Origin: Desulfosporosinus sp. | GTDB lineage: Bacteria; Bacillota; Desulfitobacteriia; Desulfitobacteriales; Desulfitobacteriaceae | Direction: 5' to 3' | Length of the DNA stretch: 34,583 bases | NCBI GenBank assembly: GCA_027353165.1 | Contig: DAIEHY010000008.1 | Span: 1 to 34,583 of the forward strand | In this document: in pieces, positions 24,186 through 33,777 of the stretch | How the letters are laid out: each line of letters opens with the position of its first letter | Position numbering within the stretch: the stretch's first letter is position 1 | Program-made: the position numbers and the translations under genes | Notes under the pieces: model-generated | What the model saw: only the letters and a program-made list of their open reading frames with translations | What the model was told of the DNA's origin: nothing | The model's database searches: none

Positions 24186-25247
24186 CTACCGCCGACGCCT
24201 AAGAAACTCAGGGATATCGACGTCCCCTTCTTTCGTTACAGTCTTAATAATGTTATCCTGTACTTTTCCAGGAGCAACCCCAAACCCTGCCCAATGCTGA
24301 TCAAATCCTGTGGCAATAACAGTAACCCTTATTTCTTCCTTAAGGTTTTCATCAATGACGGCTCCAAAAATTATATTAGCTTCAGGATCCGCAGCTTCCG
24401 CAATAATTCCCGCTGCTTCGTTCACTTCAAAAAGAGTTAAGTTGCTTCCCCCGGTAATATTAAGGAGAACTCCTTTAGCTCCCTCAATCGAAGTTTCAAG
24501 CAAGGGACTGGAAATTGCTTTGCGGGCTGCATCTGCTGCACGATTTTCTCCAGTTGCCTGGCCGATACCCATAAGTGCCGAACCTGTATTTGACATAATC
24601 GTTTTAACATCAGCAAAATCCAAATTAATTAGGCCTGGAACCGCAATTAAATCCGAGATACCTTGTACACCTTGTCTTAAGACATCATCCGCAATGCGAA
24701 ATGCCTCATGAATCGTGGTATGCTTGTCCACCACTTGCAATAATCGATCATTAGGGATAGTAATCAGTGTATCTACTTTACTCTTGAGTTCAGCAATTCC
24801 TTTTTCTGCCTGCATAGCTCGCTTTCGCCCTTCAAAGGTAAATGGTCGCGTAACCACTCCTACCGTTAACGCACCCATTTCTTTGGCCACTTCTGCGACA
24901 ATAGGAGCTGCACCAGTACCAGTTCCGCCTCCCATACCCGCAGTCACAAAGACCATATCCGACCCTTTAAGTACCTTTGCCAATTCTTCGCGACTTTCTT
25001 CCGCTGCTTTAGCTCCAATTTCCGGATTTGCTCCAGCCCCAAGTCCTTTGGTTAACTTTATTCCGATTTGCACCTTTTGACCTGCACGGGAAAGTTGTAA
25101 GGCTTGTGAGTCTGTATTGACTGTTACGAAATCGACCCCTTGTAATCCAGCGGTAATCATACGATTAACCGCATTGTTTCCGCCACCACCTACACCAATC
25201 ACCCTAATTTCTGCAAATTGGTTTAAGTCCGTATCAAATTCCAGCAT
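24186..25247 (-). CDS. ftsZ: Cell division protein FtsZ
   Basis: FtsZ is the tubulin-like GTPase of the division ring. GGGTGTG (residues 106-112) is the tubulin signature, with [13 protein letters not shown] at residues 18-30 and [22 protein letters not shown] as the synergy-loop region. The 353-aa length leaves a short linker before the C-terminal peptide [10 protein letters not shown], the docking site for SepF, FtsA and similar partners. ATG 25247 has GAGGGGG upstream. The 182-bp gap before it, AT-rich, probably contains its own promoter, but no convincing -35/-10 pair was found. Confidence 0.98.
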   Translation of the reverse strand: MLEFDTDLNQFAEIRVIGVGGGGNNAVNRMITAGLQGVDFVTVNTDSQALQLSRAGQKVQIGIKLTKGLGAGANPEIGAKAAEESREELAKVLKGSDMVFVTAGMGGGTGTGAAPIVAEVAKEMGALTVGVVTRPFTFEGRKRAMQAEKGIAELKSKVDTLITIPNDRLLQVVDKHTTIHEAFRIADDVLRQGVQGISDLIAVPGLINLDFADVKTIMSNTGSALMGIGQATGENRAADAARKAISSPLLETSIEGAKGVLLNITGGSNLTLFEVNEAAGIIAEAADPEANIIFGAVIDENLKEEIRVTVIATGFDQHWAGFGVAPGKVQDNIIKTVTKEGDVDIPEFLRRRR

Positions 25248-25429
25248 TTAGGTTATAACCCCCTCGCTTCATTCTGACCTTTCTGACGTGTTATCCTTAA
25301 ATCCATAAACTATACATTCAGTTTTAAATGCATACACCGTACAAATTCTATATGTTTATGCTTTATCCCTTTATTTTAAAAAAGTTTTTGTTAAGTTACT
25401 TAACTATTTTTCAATTTAGCAATCTAATT

Positions 25430-25759
25430 TTATTTTTTGATAAGATGTCGCCTTATGCTTCCTAAATTCTGGAATATACGGACTCCAAATGCTACTACAG
25501 CAGCCAAATAAAGATCCACTCCGATGCGATCCCCTACATAAGCTAATAGAGCCGCAAGGAGCATATTACTAAAAAAACCTGTCAAGAACACGGCACTATC
25601 AAAATGATCTTCTTGAGCAGACCGTATCCCTCCCAAGACAGAATCCAAGGCCGCAAGAATTCCAACGGATAAGTATTTAGCATATTCAATCGGGACTGAA
25701 AACGGGCTGACATACCCGATCGCTAATCCTAAAACTAAGCCTAAGAGCGGTAACCACAT
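25430..25759 (-). CDS. sbp: Small basic protein Sbp (DUF1290)
   Basis: The 109-aa hydrophobic protein has about three membrane helices and a basic end (RRHLIKK). The central GILAALDSVLGGIRS segment is typical of the DUF1290/Sbp family, usually encoded between divIB and ftsZ in Firmicutes. Its function is not known. GGGAGG precedes ATG 25759 at somewhat long spacing, and the gene begins 21 bp after the ftsQ stop. Confidence 0.9.
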   Translation of the reverse strand: MWLPLLGLVLGLAIGYVSPFSVPIEYAKYLSVGILAALDSVLGGIRSAQEDHFDSAVFLTGFFSNMLLAALLAYVGDRIGVDLYLAAVVAFGVRIFQNLGSIRRHLIKK

Positions 25760-25780
25760 GTTCCATTATTCCTCCCTGCA

Positions 25781-26506
25781 TTAGCGACCTATTACTGGTT
25801 TTGCCGCTGTAAAATCTATGTATCGTACCCCTTGTTGAATTGATGTATACCCAGGATCACTTATAAGTTGATTAAGCGCTTTTAATTTATCACTCCAGTC
25901 ATTGGCTTTTCCCAGCCGAACTTCCACCCCACTTGTTAAAAACAAGGTCATCTGTTGTATTTCGTTGACATGAAGCTCTCCAATCTGTTTAAGCAATTCT
26001 GGAGGAGCTTGTCCAAGTAAGCGAAGCGCAGCCAAGAGAAGTGGGTTGGTTAAATTTTGGCCAGGTCCAACCGTATCGGAAAGAGTTATTCCACTAATAA
26101 CAGGAAAATCATTTTTGGGCCAACTCTCTAATCGTCGTAAAAAGGTGCCTTCCTTATCCACCTCCAAGATTCCTTTTGGAACAGCTACCAGAGCAATCGG
26201 AGTTCTTTCGGTTACTTGTATAACAAGAGTTTTGGGAAGCTTCCGCTGAAAATTAACACTTTTAACAAGCGGATGTAACGAAATTTTATGGACTAAGGCC
26301 GTTTGATCAAAAAACAAACAATTTTGGCCCTTTATCCCATCCGACAATTTTAAAATATCATCTTCGGAAACCAAACTAAGTCCCTGTACCATGACGTTAT
26401 TAATAGCAAAAGCTCCGGATCGTGCAAATAGCACAATTCCAAGTGAAAGCAGCATCGTCAAAACTGCCACATAAAGAAAGGACGTATTCTTTTTCTTGGG
26501 TTGCAT
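25781..26506 (-). CDS. ftsQ: Cell division protein FtsQ/DivIB
   Basis: This 241-aa bitopic protein has a short basic cytoplasmic end (MQPKKKNTS), one membrane helix (VAVLTMLLSLGIVLFA, about 13-28) and a POTRA domain (FAINNVMVQGLSLVSEDDIL to VIQVTERTPIALV). The FtsQ/DivIB beta domain follows and ends in VRYIDFTAAKPVIGR. It bridges early and late divisome proteins. AAGGAGG precedes ATG 26506. The order murA, ftsQ, sbp, ftsZ is typical of Firmicutes. Confidence 0.93.
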   Translation of the reverse strand: MQPKKKNTSFLYVAVLTMLLSLGIVLFARSGAFAINNVMVQGLSLVSEDDILKLSDGIKGQNCLFFDQTALVHKISLHPLVKSVNFQRKLPKTLVIQVTERTPIALVAVPKGILEVDKEGTFLRRLESWPKNDFPVISGITLSDTVGPGQNLTNPLLLAALRLLGQAPPELLKQIGELHVNEIQQMTLFLTSGVEVRLGKANDWSDKLKALNQLISDPGYTSIQQGVRYIDFTAAKPVIGR

Positions 26507-26589
26507 TTTGGCATTTCCTCCTTGTCCCAGTATAACGAATACAGTCCTATTCTGTCATGCTTTTTTAGAAGACTTTTATTGACAAAATA

Positions 26590-27843
26590 TCACACACGCA
26601 CAACTTTTGCTCCTATATGACTATATTTCTCTTCTAAATTTTCGTAACCACGATCAATATAATCTACTTTTTCAAGGACAGTCGCTTCCTCAGCCGCCAA
26701 TGCCGCAAGGAAGAGCGCTGCTCCAGCACGAAGGTCTGTGGCCTCCACAAAGGCCCCCTCAAGGGTTTCAACTCCACGAATTACGGCAGTTCTCCCCTCA
26801 ACGGTTATCTGTGCCCCCATCCGCCTTAATTCATCAACATGCTGAAAACGGTTTTCAAAGATGGTCTCGGTAATGATACTAGTGCCTTCCGCACACGAGA
26901 GCATTGCCATAAACTGGGGATGCATATCTGTGGGAAATCCGGGATAAGGCATCGTCTTAAGATCCACCCCGCTAATTTTTCCCCTCTGTTGAACACGGAT
27001 AGCCTCATCCATCAAAGTTATAATAGCTCCTGATTGGCGCAATTTTGCAATAACCGGCTCCAAATGCTCCGGTACTACATTCTTAATCAACACATCTCCC
27101 TCAGTCATGACCGCAGCAATCATATGGGTTCCCGCCTCGATCCGATCCGGTATAACAGTATGTTCTGTAGGATGAAGAGATTCGACCCCATCAATTCTCA
27201 AGACATCCATCCCAGCTCCACGCACTTTGGCCCCCATTTTATTTAAGAATAATTGCAAATCGACAATTTCTGGCTCACGCGCTGCATTGCGAATCAGAGT
27301 AACACCCTTTGCTAAGACTGCTGCCATCATAATATTTTCAGTAGCTCCTACACTTGGGACATCTAAATAAACATCTGCACCCTGTAACTTATCCGTCCAA
27401 GCTTCGATGTAGCCGTGTTTTTCTTTAACCTTTACTCCTAATTGTTGAAGCCCTTTTATATGTTGATCCATGGGGCGAGAACCAATGGCACAACCACCAG
27501 GTCTTGAGATTTTAACCCGCCCATACCTGGCTAATAAGGGTCCTAAAATCAAATTTGAAGCACGCATTCGGCGCATGAGCCCTTCATCAACATCACAAGA
27601 CCCTAAAGCCCCAGCGTTAATGAGTAACGCCTCGTTTTGACGCACAACCTTACAGCCTAAGTGCTCAAGTACTTCAATCATATGGGTAATATCCGCTAAT
27701 TGCGGGATTTCTAATAAGGTCGACGACCCCTCAGCTAGTAAAGTTGCAGCTAATAAGGGAAGGGAAGAGTTTTTTGCTCCACTTACCCGAATAGTTCCTT
27801 CTAACCGTTGTTTTCCGGTGATGACATACCTATCCATCGCCAT
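26590..27843 (-). CDS. murA: UDP-N-acetylglucosamine 1-carboxyvinyltransferase
   Basis: MurA catalyses the first committed step of peptidoglycan synthesis, adding enolpyruvate from PEP to UDP-GlcNAc. The 417-aa length is usual. GAKNSSLP has the conserved Lys24, and [12 protein letters not shown] has the catalytic cysteine, Cys118, which is the fosfomycin target. [14 protein letters not shown] near residue 295 is also conserved. GGGGGG precedes ATG 27843. It lies 25 bp after murB. Confidence 0.97.
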   Translation of the reverse strand: MAMDRYVITGKQRLEGTIRVSGAKNSSLPLLAATLLAEGSSTLLEIPQLADITHMIEVLEHLGCKVVRQNEALLINAGALGSCDVDEGLMRRMRASNLILGPLLARYGRVKISRPGGCAIGSRPMDQHIKGLQQLGVKVKEKHGYIEAWTDKLQGADVYLDVPSVGATENIMMAAVLAKGVTLIRNAAREPEIVDLQLFLNKMGAKVRGAGMDVLRIDGVESLHPTEHTVIPDRIEAGTHMIAAVMTEGDVLIKNVVPEHLEPVIAKLRQSGAIITLMDEAIRVQQRGKISGVDLKTMPYPGFPTDMHPQFMAMLSCAEGTSIITETIFENRFQHVDELRRMGAQITVEGRTAVIRGVETLEGAFVEATDLRAGAALFLAALAAEEATVLEKVDYIDRGYENLEEKYSHIGAKVVRV

Positions 27844-27868
27844 TATCCAACCCCCCCTTTTAAAGGTG

Positions 27869-28780
27869 TCAATTTTCTATATTCTTTTGCGATATTGTCA
27901 TTTCGGTCTGGATACTCTCTATTTCTGTTTGCAAAGTGATTCCATATTTAGTACGAACATCATTCTTAATAGCGTCTATCAAAGCAAGCACATCCTTCGA
28001 CTTAGCACTGCCGTTATTGACGATAAAATTTGCGTGTTTCTCAGAAACCTGAGCACCGCCTATCATTTTCCCCTTCCAGCCAGCAGCTTCAATCAACCGG
28101 CCCGCTGAATCACCTGGAGGATTTCGAAAAGTACTTCCCGCATTAGGTTTTTCAATGGGTTGATTTGCTGCTCTATTGGCTAAATTCTCTTTCATTGTCT
28201 TTAATATTTGTTCCCGCTCCCCACGTGAAAAGGCCAGCTGTACTTCAAGCACCCAAGCCTGACCACGTAACGAACAGTATCGATAAGCAAATTTAATCTC
28301 TTCACGTTTTATGTCTTTCAGGGTTCCATCTGTTCCTAATACGGTAATATTAGTTATTTGAGATGCTATTTCACCGCCGTGAGCACCCGCATTCATGATC
28401 ACTGCTCCCCCAACTGATCCAGGTATCCCTCGTGCAAACTCTAGTCCGCTCCACCCTCGTTCACCAGCCTCCTGAGCCAATAAAGCTAATGAGTACCCTG
28501 CTTCAACACGAACTATGTAATCACCCCAGTGAATCTTCCGCAAGGCAGTCGTCACCATCGTTATTCCAGGAAGTCCTTCATCAGGCAATAGTAAATTAGA
28601 CCCCCGTCCGATTAACCAAACAGGAATTTCAGCCTCTCGCGCGCGTTTCCATACACTGAATAAATCTTCTGTCGTTTCAGGCCAATATACAACCTCAGCG
28701 GGCCCACCAATCCTCCAAGTGTTCAATTGGTGCAATGGATATTTTTTCTCCACCCTTCCCGTCATTCCATCCAAAATCAT
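27869..28780 (-). CDS. murB: UDP-N-acetylenolpyruvoylglucosamine reductase
   Basis: MurB is the FAD enzyme that reduces the MurA product to UDP-MurNAc. The 303-aa protein has NTWRIGGPAEVVYWP (residues 20-34), an IGRGSNLL FAD motif, FARGIPGSVGGAVIMNAGAHGGE, and PNAGSTFRNPPG, which holds the catalytic serine. ATG 28780 is strongly supported by GAGGTGGG seven bases upstream, even though it lies inside the preceding ORF and creates an 86-bp overlap. The NTWRIGG block cannot move much further into the gene, so a real overlap of at least 70 bp is required. Confidence 0.96.
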   Translation of the reverse strand: MILDGMTGRVEKKYPLHQLNTWRIGGPAEVVYWPETTEDLFSVWKRAREAEIPVWLIGRGSNLLLPDEGLPGITMVTTALRKIHWGDYIVRVEAGYSLALLAQEAGERGWSGLEFARGIPGSVGGAVIMNAGAHGGEIASQITNITVLGTDGTLKDIKREEIKFAYRYCSLRGQAWVLEVQLAFSRGEREQILKTMKENLANRAANQPIEKPNAGSTFRNPPGDSAGRLIEAAGWKGKMIGGAQVSEKHANFIVNNGSAKSKDVLALIDAIKNDVRTKYGITLQTEIESIQTEMTISQKNIEN

Positions 28781-29564
28781 TGATTTCCCACCTCATGTTA
28801 TCCACCCTTCGTTGGTTCTTCCAAAGTGAGCCCAGAGCTAACTTAATATCAAACCAAGAAACCCCCATATCAAAACACTTCGCAATAATATGATATGCCC
28901 TTGGTTCTTCTATCGGTTCCGGCCATCGCGGTAAATAACCTAGATAACCACGGCCCTCGGAACTATGATAAAAATCAACTTGAGTTTCACGAACTACCCA
29001 AGTCGTTTGTTCATTGCTTCCAAGCTCCGCTTTTCTTCCCAGTGTACTTTTATCGACTAGCACATCTAACCAAGATTCTGATATCAGCCAGTATGAGCCC
29101 TGCTTTTGCACACAATGCCATTTTCCATCCTTTTGCCAAACGATCGTCGGCTCAAATCCTGCCATATCTAGAATATGCCCTAATAAGGGACGTCCTTCAA
29201 TAAGTACCGTCGGTTCAGATATCCATAAGACTGATTCATCCTGCAAAATATTATGTATTAAAGCTTGTATCGGTTGCTGATTTATTCCTTGGCTAAGCGC
29301 CTTTTTTTTCCATAAATCTTCTTCCAAGCCATCTGGCCAAGGCCAATAGACTAATTCAGTTACAGGGTCCCATTGACCAGACTTTGTCATATCAGTGAAA
29401 GGCATCTCCATCCATCGTTCCGAGCTTGATTCACATAAATCCTCTGCGATTGGTTCTACCTCACAGAATTTAAGCTGAACCCCGCTCAACAGGGCTCGGA
29501 CCCCGTCAATTCCGGAAGCCGCAGAAGAAGCGACCAGTTGGATTTTTCGTTTTGGCCACACCAC
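28695..29564 (-). CDS. Uncharacterised protein between murG and murB
   Basis: I do not recognise this protein. The track ORF has 302 aa; the AAAGGAG site before GTG 29564 suggests a 289-aa product. It has no signal peptide or membrane segment. The N-terminus (WPKRKIQLVASSAASGIDGVRALLSG) looks like the first strand-loop-helix of an alpha/beta fold. The middle has many Trp residues (SVLWISEP, WPEPIEEPRAYH) and the C-terminus is helical (FDIKLALGSLWKNQRRV). It overlaps the murB start by 86 bp in another frame. Position within the wall-synthesis operon suggests a role in envelope growth, but nothing in the sequence defines it. Confidence 0.72.
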   Translation of the reverse strand: MVWPKRKIQLVASSAASGIDGVRALLSGVQLKFCEVEPIAEDLCESSSERWMEMPFTDMTKSGQWDPVTELVYWPWPDGLEEDLWKKKALSQGINQQPIQALIHNILQDESVLWISEPTVLIEGRPLLGHILDMAGFEPTIVWQKDGKWHCVQKQGSYWLISESWLDVLVDKSTLGRKAELGSNEQTTWVVRETQVDFYHSSEGRGYLGYLPRWPEPIEEPRAYHIIAKCFDMGVSWFDIKLALGSLWKNQRRVDNMRWEINDFGWNDGKGGEKISIAPIEHLEDWWAR

Positions 29565-29633
29565 GCTCACTCCTTTACTTTGTTTACTCCATATGCTATG
29601 CACCGGAGTAAGCAGGTGTGAGCGTAATCGATT

Positions 29634-30743
29634 TTAGTGCCAAGCAATTTCTCTACAGAGATCTAAGATTTTATCTAAAGCCTTAGGTTGGGCAAGGGTT
29701 CGCGCTGCGTCTCCCATAGTGATGAGAAGCTTTGGTTGAGAAATCAGATGATCTATCTCTTTCCATAACCGTTCTCCGTCACATTCCGAGTCCAAGATGA
29801 CTTGCGCTGCACCAGCCTGAACAAGTGCCTGTGCATTGTGTTCTTGATGATTTTCCGCAGCATAAGGATATGGAATCAAAACACTGGGAATACCTGCAAC
29901 CATCAATTCCGCTAAAGAAGCTGCGCCAGCCCTACCTATGTAGAGGTCGGTACAAGCCAACGCTTCCGGCATATCCTTCAAATACTCTAAGACACGCCAA
30001 CCTGATCGTCGCCACATAATTCCTCGTCTCTCGAGCTCTTCAATCGTTTGGGAGTACGTCATCTTTCCGGTTGCCCAAATCACTTGAATATCCGGGCGTT
30101 GAGCAAGATGCTCTAAAACAGTGATCATAGCCTTGTTCAAGGTGAGTGCACCCCGACTCCCACCCGTTACTAGCAAAGTCAAACAATCTGTGCGTAATCC
30201 AAATTTCCTGGAGCCCACTTCACGAGTCACTTCTCCTATCTCCGAGCGAACTGGGAGCCCTACTAATTCAAGTTTTTTTAAAGCCCCAAAATGCGAAATG
30301 CTCTCAGGAAAGGTTACCATCACTCGGTGTACAAACCGTGCTAAAATTCGATTGGTTATTCCGGGTAAAGCGTTTTGTTCATGAAGCAAGGTTGGAATAT
30401 TAAAAAGCGCCGCGGTCAAAACAACCGGCCCTGACACATATCCTCCAGTTCCTATAACCAGATCCGGATGAAACTTTCGCAAAATGTTCTTAGTTTCCCA
30501 GAGCGCCTTTAAGCTTTTAGCGAGGACTTTTATCGTCTCCAAGCTTAACTTGCGCGGCAGTCCTTTTCCCGAAATCCCAGCAAACTCAATTCCCTCTTCT
30601 GGCACTAGACGCGCTTCCATCCCATCCCTTATTCCCACATATAGAATTTGAGTCTTATCATCACGCGCCAATAATCCTTTAGCAATGGCTAACGCTGGAT
30701 ATATATGCCCGCCAGTTCCACCACCCGTTAAAATCACACGCAC
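29634..30743 (-). CDS. murG: MurG lipid II-forming GlcNAc transferase
   Basis: MurG transfers GlcNAc to lipid I on the inner membrane face to form lipid II. The 369-aa GT-B protein has GGGTGGHIYPALAIA at residues 7-21, GTGGYVSGPVVL near residue 98, LLVTGGSRGALTLN at the start of the C-terminal domain, and YIGRAGAASLAELMVAGIPSVLIPYPYAAENHQ at the donor site. The start codon is GTG 30743 with AAAGGGG eight bases upstream. It follows ftsW by 85 bp. Confidence 0.97.
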   Translation of the reverse strand: MRVILTGGGTGGHIYPALAIAKGLLARDDKTQILYVGIRDGMEARLVPEEGIEFAGISGKGLPRKLSLETIKVLAKSLKALWETKNILRKFHPDLVIGTGGYVSGPVVLTAALFNIPTLLHEQNALPGITNRILARFVHRVMVTFPESISHFGALKKLELVGLPVRSEIGEVTREVGSRKFGLRTDCLTLLVTGGSRGALTLNKAMITVLEHLAQRPDIQVIWATGKMTYSQTIEELERRGIMWRRSGWRVLEYLKDMPEALACTDLYIGRAGAASLAELMVAGIPSVLIPYPYAAENHQEHNAQALVQAGAAQVILDSECDGERLWKEIDHLISQPKLLITMGDAARTLAQPKALDKILDLCREIAWH

Positions 30744-30828
30744 CCTCTAAACCCCTTTCTCTACTTCTGAGACTTCCACCATCAAACCCCAAAGGCGCAC
30801 ATGCACTCGAACTTCAAGCCTCGATTTG

Positions 30829-31923
30829 TTACCTTACTTCTTTGGAAATATTCAGCAGCACTCCAACTCCCACCATCGTAAAAACGAGCGATGTACCCCC
30901 ATAACTGATAAAAGGTAGGGTTATCCCTGTAACTGGCAATAACCCGCTCACGACGCCCATGTTGATCATCGCCTGAATAGAAACCATAGCCGTTAACCCA
31001 ACTGCGAGAAAACCTGTAAAGGCATCTGGAGCTCTCATTGCCACCCGAAACCCTCGCCATGCGAAGAGGAAAAAAAGTAAGATGATCAATGTCGCACCGA
31101 TAAAACCAAGTTCTTCTCCTATCATGGCAAAGATAAAATCTGTGTGGTTTTCCGGCAAATAAAGAAATTTCTGCCTACTTTGCCCTAAACCTAGGCCAAA
31201 CAATCCCCCTGGACCTAAGGCTAAAAGTGCCTGAATCGTTTGATACCCGTTTCCTAAAGGATCGGCCCAAGGATCTAAAAAAGCAAAAATACGTCGCATT
31301 CGATAAGGTGCAGCGGCAATAGCCACGACGACTAAACCGAGCCCAGTTCCTGCCAAAGCAAGGATATGACTGACCCGTGCACCTGCCGCAATCAACATAA
31401 AAAACGTCGTAGCCGCAATGACCAGGGTTGTGCCCAAATCCGGTTGGAGCATAATCAGCCCGGCAATGACCCCGAGCAAACCAAGGATCGGAAGAACACC
31501 CTTGCGGAAGGATTTGATCTTGTAGGGATTAAGGGCAAGCAGATGGGACATCATCAAGACCATGGAAAGCTTAATCACTTCCGAGGGCTGGATTGACATG
31601 GGTCCAAGCCCAATCCAACGATCGGCACCATTGACCTTTCGTCCTATACCCGGGATTTTAACCGCAATTAATAAGGCGATTGCCAGAAAAAGGGCCGGCT
31701 TAGCAAATTGACGCAACCATTGCAAATCCACCCGCATGCTAAGGAACAATGCTACAAGTCCTATTGTCACCCACATCATTTCCATCTTGAGATAGTGATA
31801 AGGATCATCAAACTGAATAAAGCCTCTGACAGCACTAGAGCTATAAACCATAATAAATCCTATCCCTAACAGAGCCAAAATCGCTCCCAACAAGACCAAA
31901 TCAGGTCGATGATACTTTCGCAT
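30829..31923 (-). CDS. ftsW: SEDS peptidoglycan polymerase FtsW/SpoVE
   Basis: This 364-aa polytopic membrane protein of the SEDS family polymerises lipid II with a class b PBP. About ten membrane helices are visible. GPMSIQPSEVIKLSMVLMM and LGQSRQKFLYLPENHTDFIFAMIGEELGF are the characteristic loops; the latter carries conserved catalytic-region residues. FISYGGTSLVFTMVGVGVLLNISKE is the C-terminal signature. Between murD and murG the gene is called ftsW or spoVE, and in spore-formers the latter has a spore-cortex role; sequence alone does not decide. AAAGGGGGAA precedes ATG 31923. Confidence 0.93.
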   Translation of the reverse strand: MRKYHRPDLVLLGAILALLGIGFIMVYSSSAVRGFIQFDDPYHYLKMEMMWVTIGLVALFLSMRVDLQWLRQFAKPALFLAIALLIAVKIPGIGRKVNGADRWIGLGPMSIQPSEVIKLSMVLMMSHLLALNPYKIKSFRKGVLPILGLLGVIAGLIMLQPDLGTTLVIAATTFFMLIAAGARVSHILALAGTGLGLVVVAIAAAPYRMRRIFAFLDPWADPLGNGYQTIQALLALGPGGLFGLGLGQSRQKFLYLPENHTDFIFAMIGEELGFIGATLIILLFFLFAWRGFRVAMRAPDAFTGFLAVGLTAMVSIQAMINMGVVSGLLPVTGITLPFISYGGTSLVFTMVGVGVLLNISKEVR

Positions 31924-31941
31924 TGTTAGTTCCCCCTTTAT

Positions 31942-33318
31942 TCAATGTTGAATGGGTTCCCTATAATGCCTACGCACTAACTCCTTAAACAATTCCCCTC
32001 TTTCTTCATAATTCTTAAACATATCCCAACTTGTACAAGCAGGGGATAATAAAACAACATCCCCAGGAACCGCCTCGGAAATCCCTTTTTCCACACCCTC
32101 CTCGAAGGTATTAACCCTAATAATCCGCTGCACCCCTTCGTCCCGGGCAGCTTGTTCCATCTCTTCAGCCGCTTGACCCAGTAAAACAAGACTTTTAACC
32201 TTACCGCGCACAACTTTCATAAACTCATGAAAATCAAGTCCTTTATTTTTACCCCCAGCAATAAGTACTAAGGGTTCATCAAATGCTAATAAGGCCTTGG
32301 TAGCAGCATCTGTGTTAGTCCCTTTGGAATCATTGATGAAAAGAATCCCCTCATACGACCCTACAACTTCTTGTCGATGTTTTACCCCTTTAAACTGTCG
32401 TAGCCCTTCAGCGATCTCTGTCCAAGAAAGGCCTAACGCCCTCGCCGCAGCCGCAGCTGACATGACATTTTCCAGATTATGTGCCCCGCGAATCTGAAGT
32501 TCATTACGGGAGATAATTGAAATCATCGTCCTCTTTTCTTTTTCCGCATAGACAATCTCATCATGCCAAAGACTAATCCCATCCTGTAAGAAAGAGGTTG
32601 GACTAAAGTATAGGACCCTGCTTTTTAATTTTGATCCCAAATCTCGAACTAATGGATCATCCCAATTTAGAATCGCCAAATCCGTTGCTGTTTGGTTCTC
32701 AAAGATTCGAGTTTTAACTCTCAGATACTCTTCTAAGGTACCATGCCTATCCAAATGATCAGGGGTAAGATTCAGCAAAATGCCAATGTGAACTCGAAGC
32801 CTTTGAATAAACTCCAACTGAAAACTAGAAAGTTCAGCCACGACAATGCTATTCTCATTCATCTTATCGACCTGTCCACTTAAAGCGACTCCAATATTTC
32901 CCGCAACAATCGTTGGCCGCCCAGTCAACCCTGCTAATTCCCCGATTAAAGTAGTGGTAGTTGTTTTGCCATTCGTTCCGGTGACCCCAATACACAGCGC
33001 GGGACAATCATCCATAGCCAGCTCCACTTCGCTCCATACGGCCACATTACGGGAAATCCCCTCCTCAACCAAAGAGAGTTTAGGTGATACCCCCGGAGAT
33101 AGAATGATCAGCTCAGGATTAATCGTCGCAAAATCTGGTACTAAACCAAGTAACAAATGAGTCCGATCAAGTCCTAGTTCTTCAACACCCTTGAGGCTCT
33201 GGCCAGGCTGCTGATCCGTCAAGAAAACTTCCGCACCTAAACGTTGGAGTTTCCGAACAGCCGCCTGACCACTAAGACCTGCACCAATGACTAAAACTCG
33301 TTTATTTATCCAATTCAC
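31942..33318 (-). CDS. murD: UDP-N-acetylmuramoylalanine-D-glutamate ligase
   Basis: MurD adds D-glutamate to UDP-MurNAc-L-alanine using ATP. The protein has an N-terminal Rossmann-type segment (RVLVIGAGLSGQAAVRKL), the P-loop GVTGTNGKTTTTTLIGE, LNLTPDHLDRHGT and FINDSKGTNTDAA, all Mur-ligase motifs. The track start TTG 33336 precedes GTG 33318, which lies eight bases after GGAGGA. The GTG start gives 458 aa and a normal N-terminus, so I use it. It is followed by ftsW. mraY, its usual upstream neighbour, is not in this window. Confidence 0.96.
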   Translation of the reverse strand: MNWINKRVLVIGAGLSGQAAVRKLQRLGAEVFLTDQQPGQSLKGVEELGLDRTHLLLGLVPDFATINPELIILSPGVSPKLSLVEEGISRNVAVWSEVELAMDDCPALCIGVTGTNGKTTTTTLIGELAGLTGRPTIVAGNIGVALSGQVDKMNENSIVVAELSSFQLEFIQRLRVHIGILLNLTPDHLDRHGTLEEYLRVKTRIFENQTATDLAILNWDDPLVRDLGSKLKSRVLYFSPTSFLQDGISLWHDEIVYAEKEKRTMISIISRNELQIRGAHNLENVMSAAAAARALGLSWTEIAEGLRQFKGVKHRQEVVGSYEGILFINDSKGTNTDAATKALLAFDEPLVLIAGGKNKGLDFHEFMKVVRGKVKSLVLLGQAAEEMEQAARDEGVQRIIRVNTFEEGVEKGISEAVPGDVVLLSPACTSWDMFKNYEERGELFKELVRRHYREPIQH

Positions 33319-33395
33319 GTTATTCGTCCTCCGCAAACCATAAATTTTTAACTCAAATAATTATCATACCTTAACAACCATATGCCCAGCAAGAC

Positions 33396-33743
33396 CTACT
33401 TTTGCAAGTTCATTTCAAACCTTTCAAAATATCCTATCAAGGCCCCATTCTCATCCCTTACAGGCACAATATAAATTCGTTCATTTCGATAATTAACCTT
33501 TAAAAAAACCTCATTAGCATGATTTTTGAGTTGTTCGACAACAGACTTAATCATTTCCTCTGATTTTGGACTTTGATGACAGTCAAAAATAGTTTTCCCG
33601 ATTAAATCACGATAACCACGTTCTTGATAATAATGGTATTCTGCCCTTTTGTTCAAATATCTAATAACATGATCACAATCGACAAATACAACAGGATATG
33701 GATATGCATCTAAAATATAAGACAGCATTTTTTCCCTTTCCAT
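33396..33743 (-). CDS. Small single-PAS-domain protein
   Basis: The track ORF (146 aa) begins inside the GNAT gene, but ATG 33743 follows AGGAGG and gives 115 aa, so I use it. The product is one PAS domain: YPVVFVDCDHVIRYLNKRAE, GYRDLIGKTIFDCH, then VNYRNERIYIVPVRDENGALIGYFERFEM. No output domain is attached, so it may act through a partner or as a stand-alone sensor. A Cys-His pair (FDCHQ) could bind a cofactor, but this is only suggestive. The DNA is AT-richer than the neighbouring murD, which hints at a later insertion. Confidence 0.8.
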   Translation of the reverse strand: MEREKMLSYILDAYPYPVVFVDCDHVIRYLNKRAEYHYYQERGYRDLIGKTIFDCHQSPKSEEMIKSVVEQLKNHANEVFLKVNYRNERIYIVPVRDENGALIGYFERFEMNLQK

Positions 33744-33777
33744 AAAACGCCTCCTAAAATAGGTTGTTGGGCTTGCA

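Noticed and set aside
24310-25080. Plus-strand ORFs of 133 and 121 aa opposite ftsZ
   Set aside because: They are antisense shadows of the highly conserved ftsZ gene, with Ala/Pro/Ser-rich translations and no recognisable domain.
25384-25430. GTTAAGT/ACTTAAC palindrome after sbp as a terminator
   Set aside because: The stem would have a one-base loop and is very AT-rich, and the T-rich run does not follow directly.
30782-31060. Minus-strand ORF of 92 aa overlapping the ftsW 3' end
   Set aside because: It is out of frame with ftsW, which is clearly the real gene, and its translation is not protein-like.
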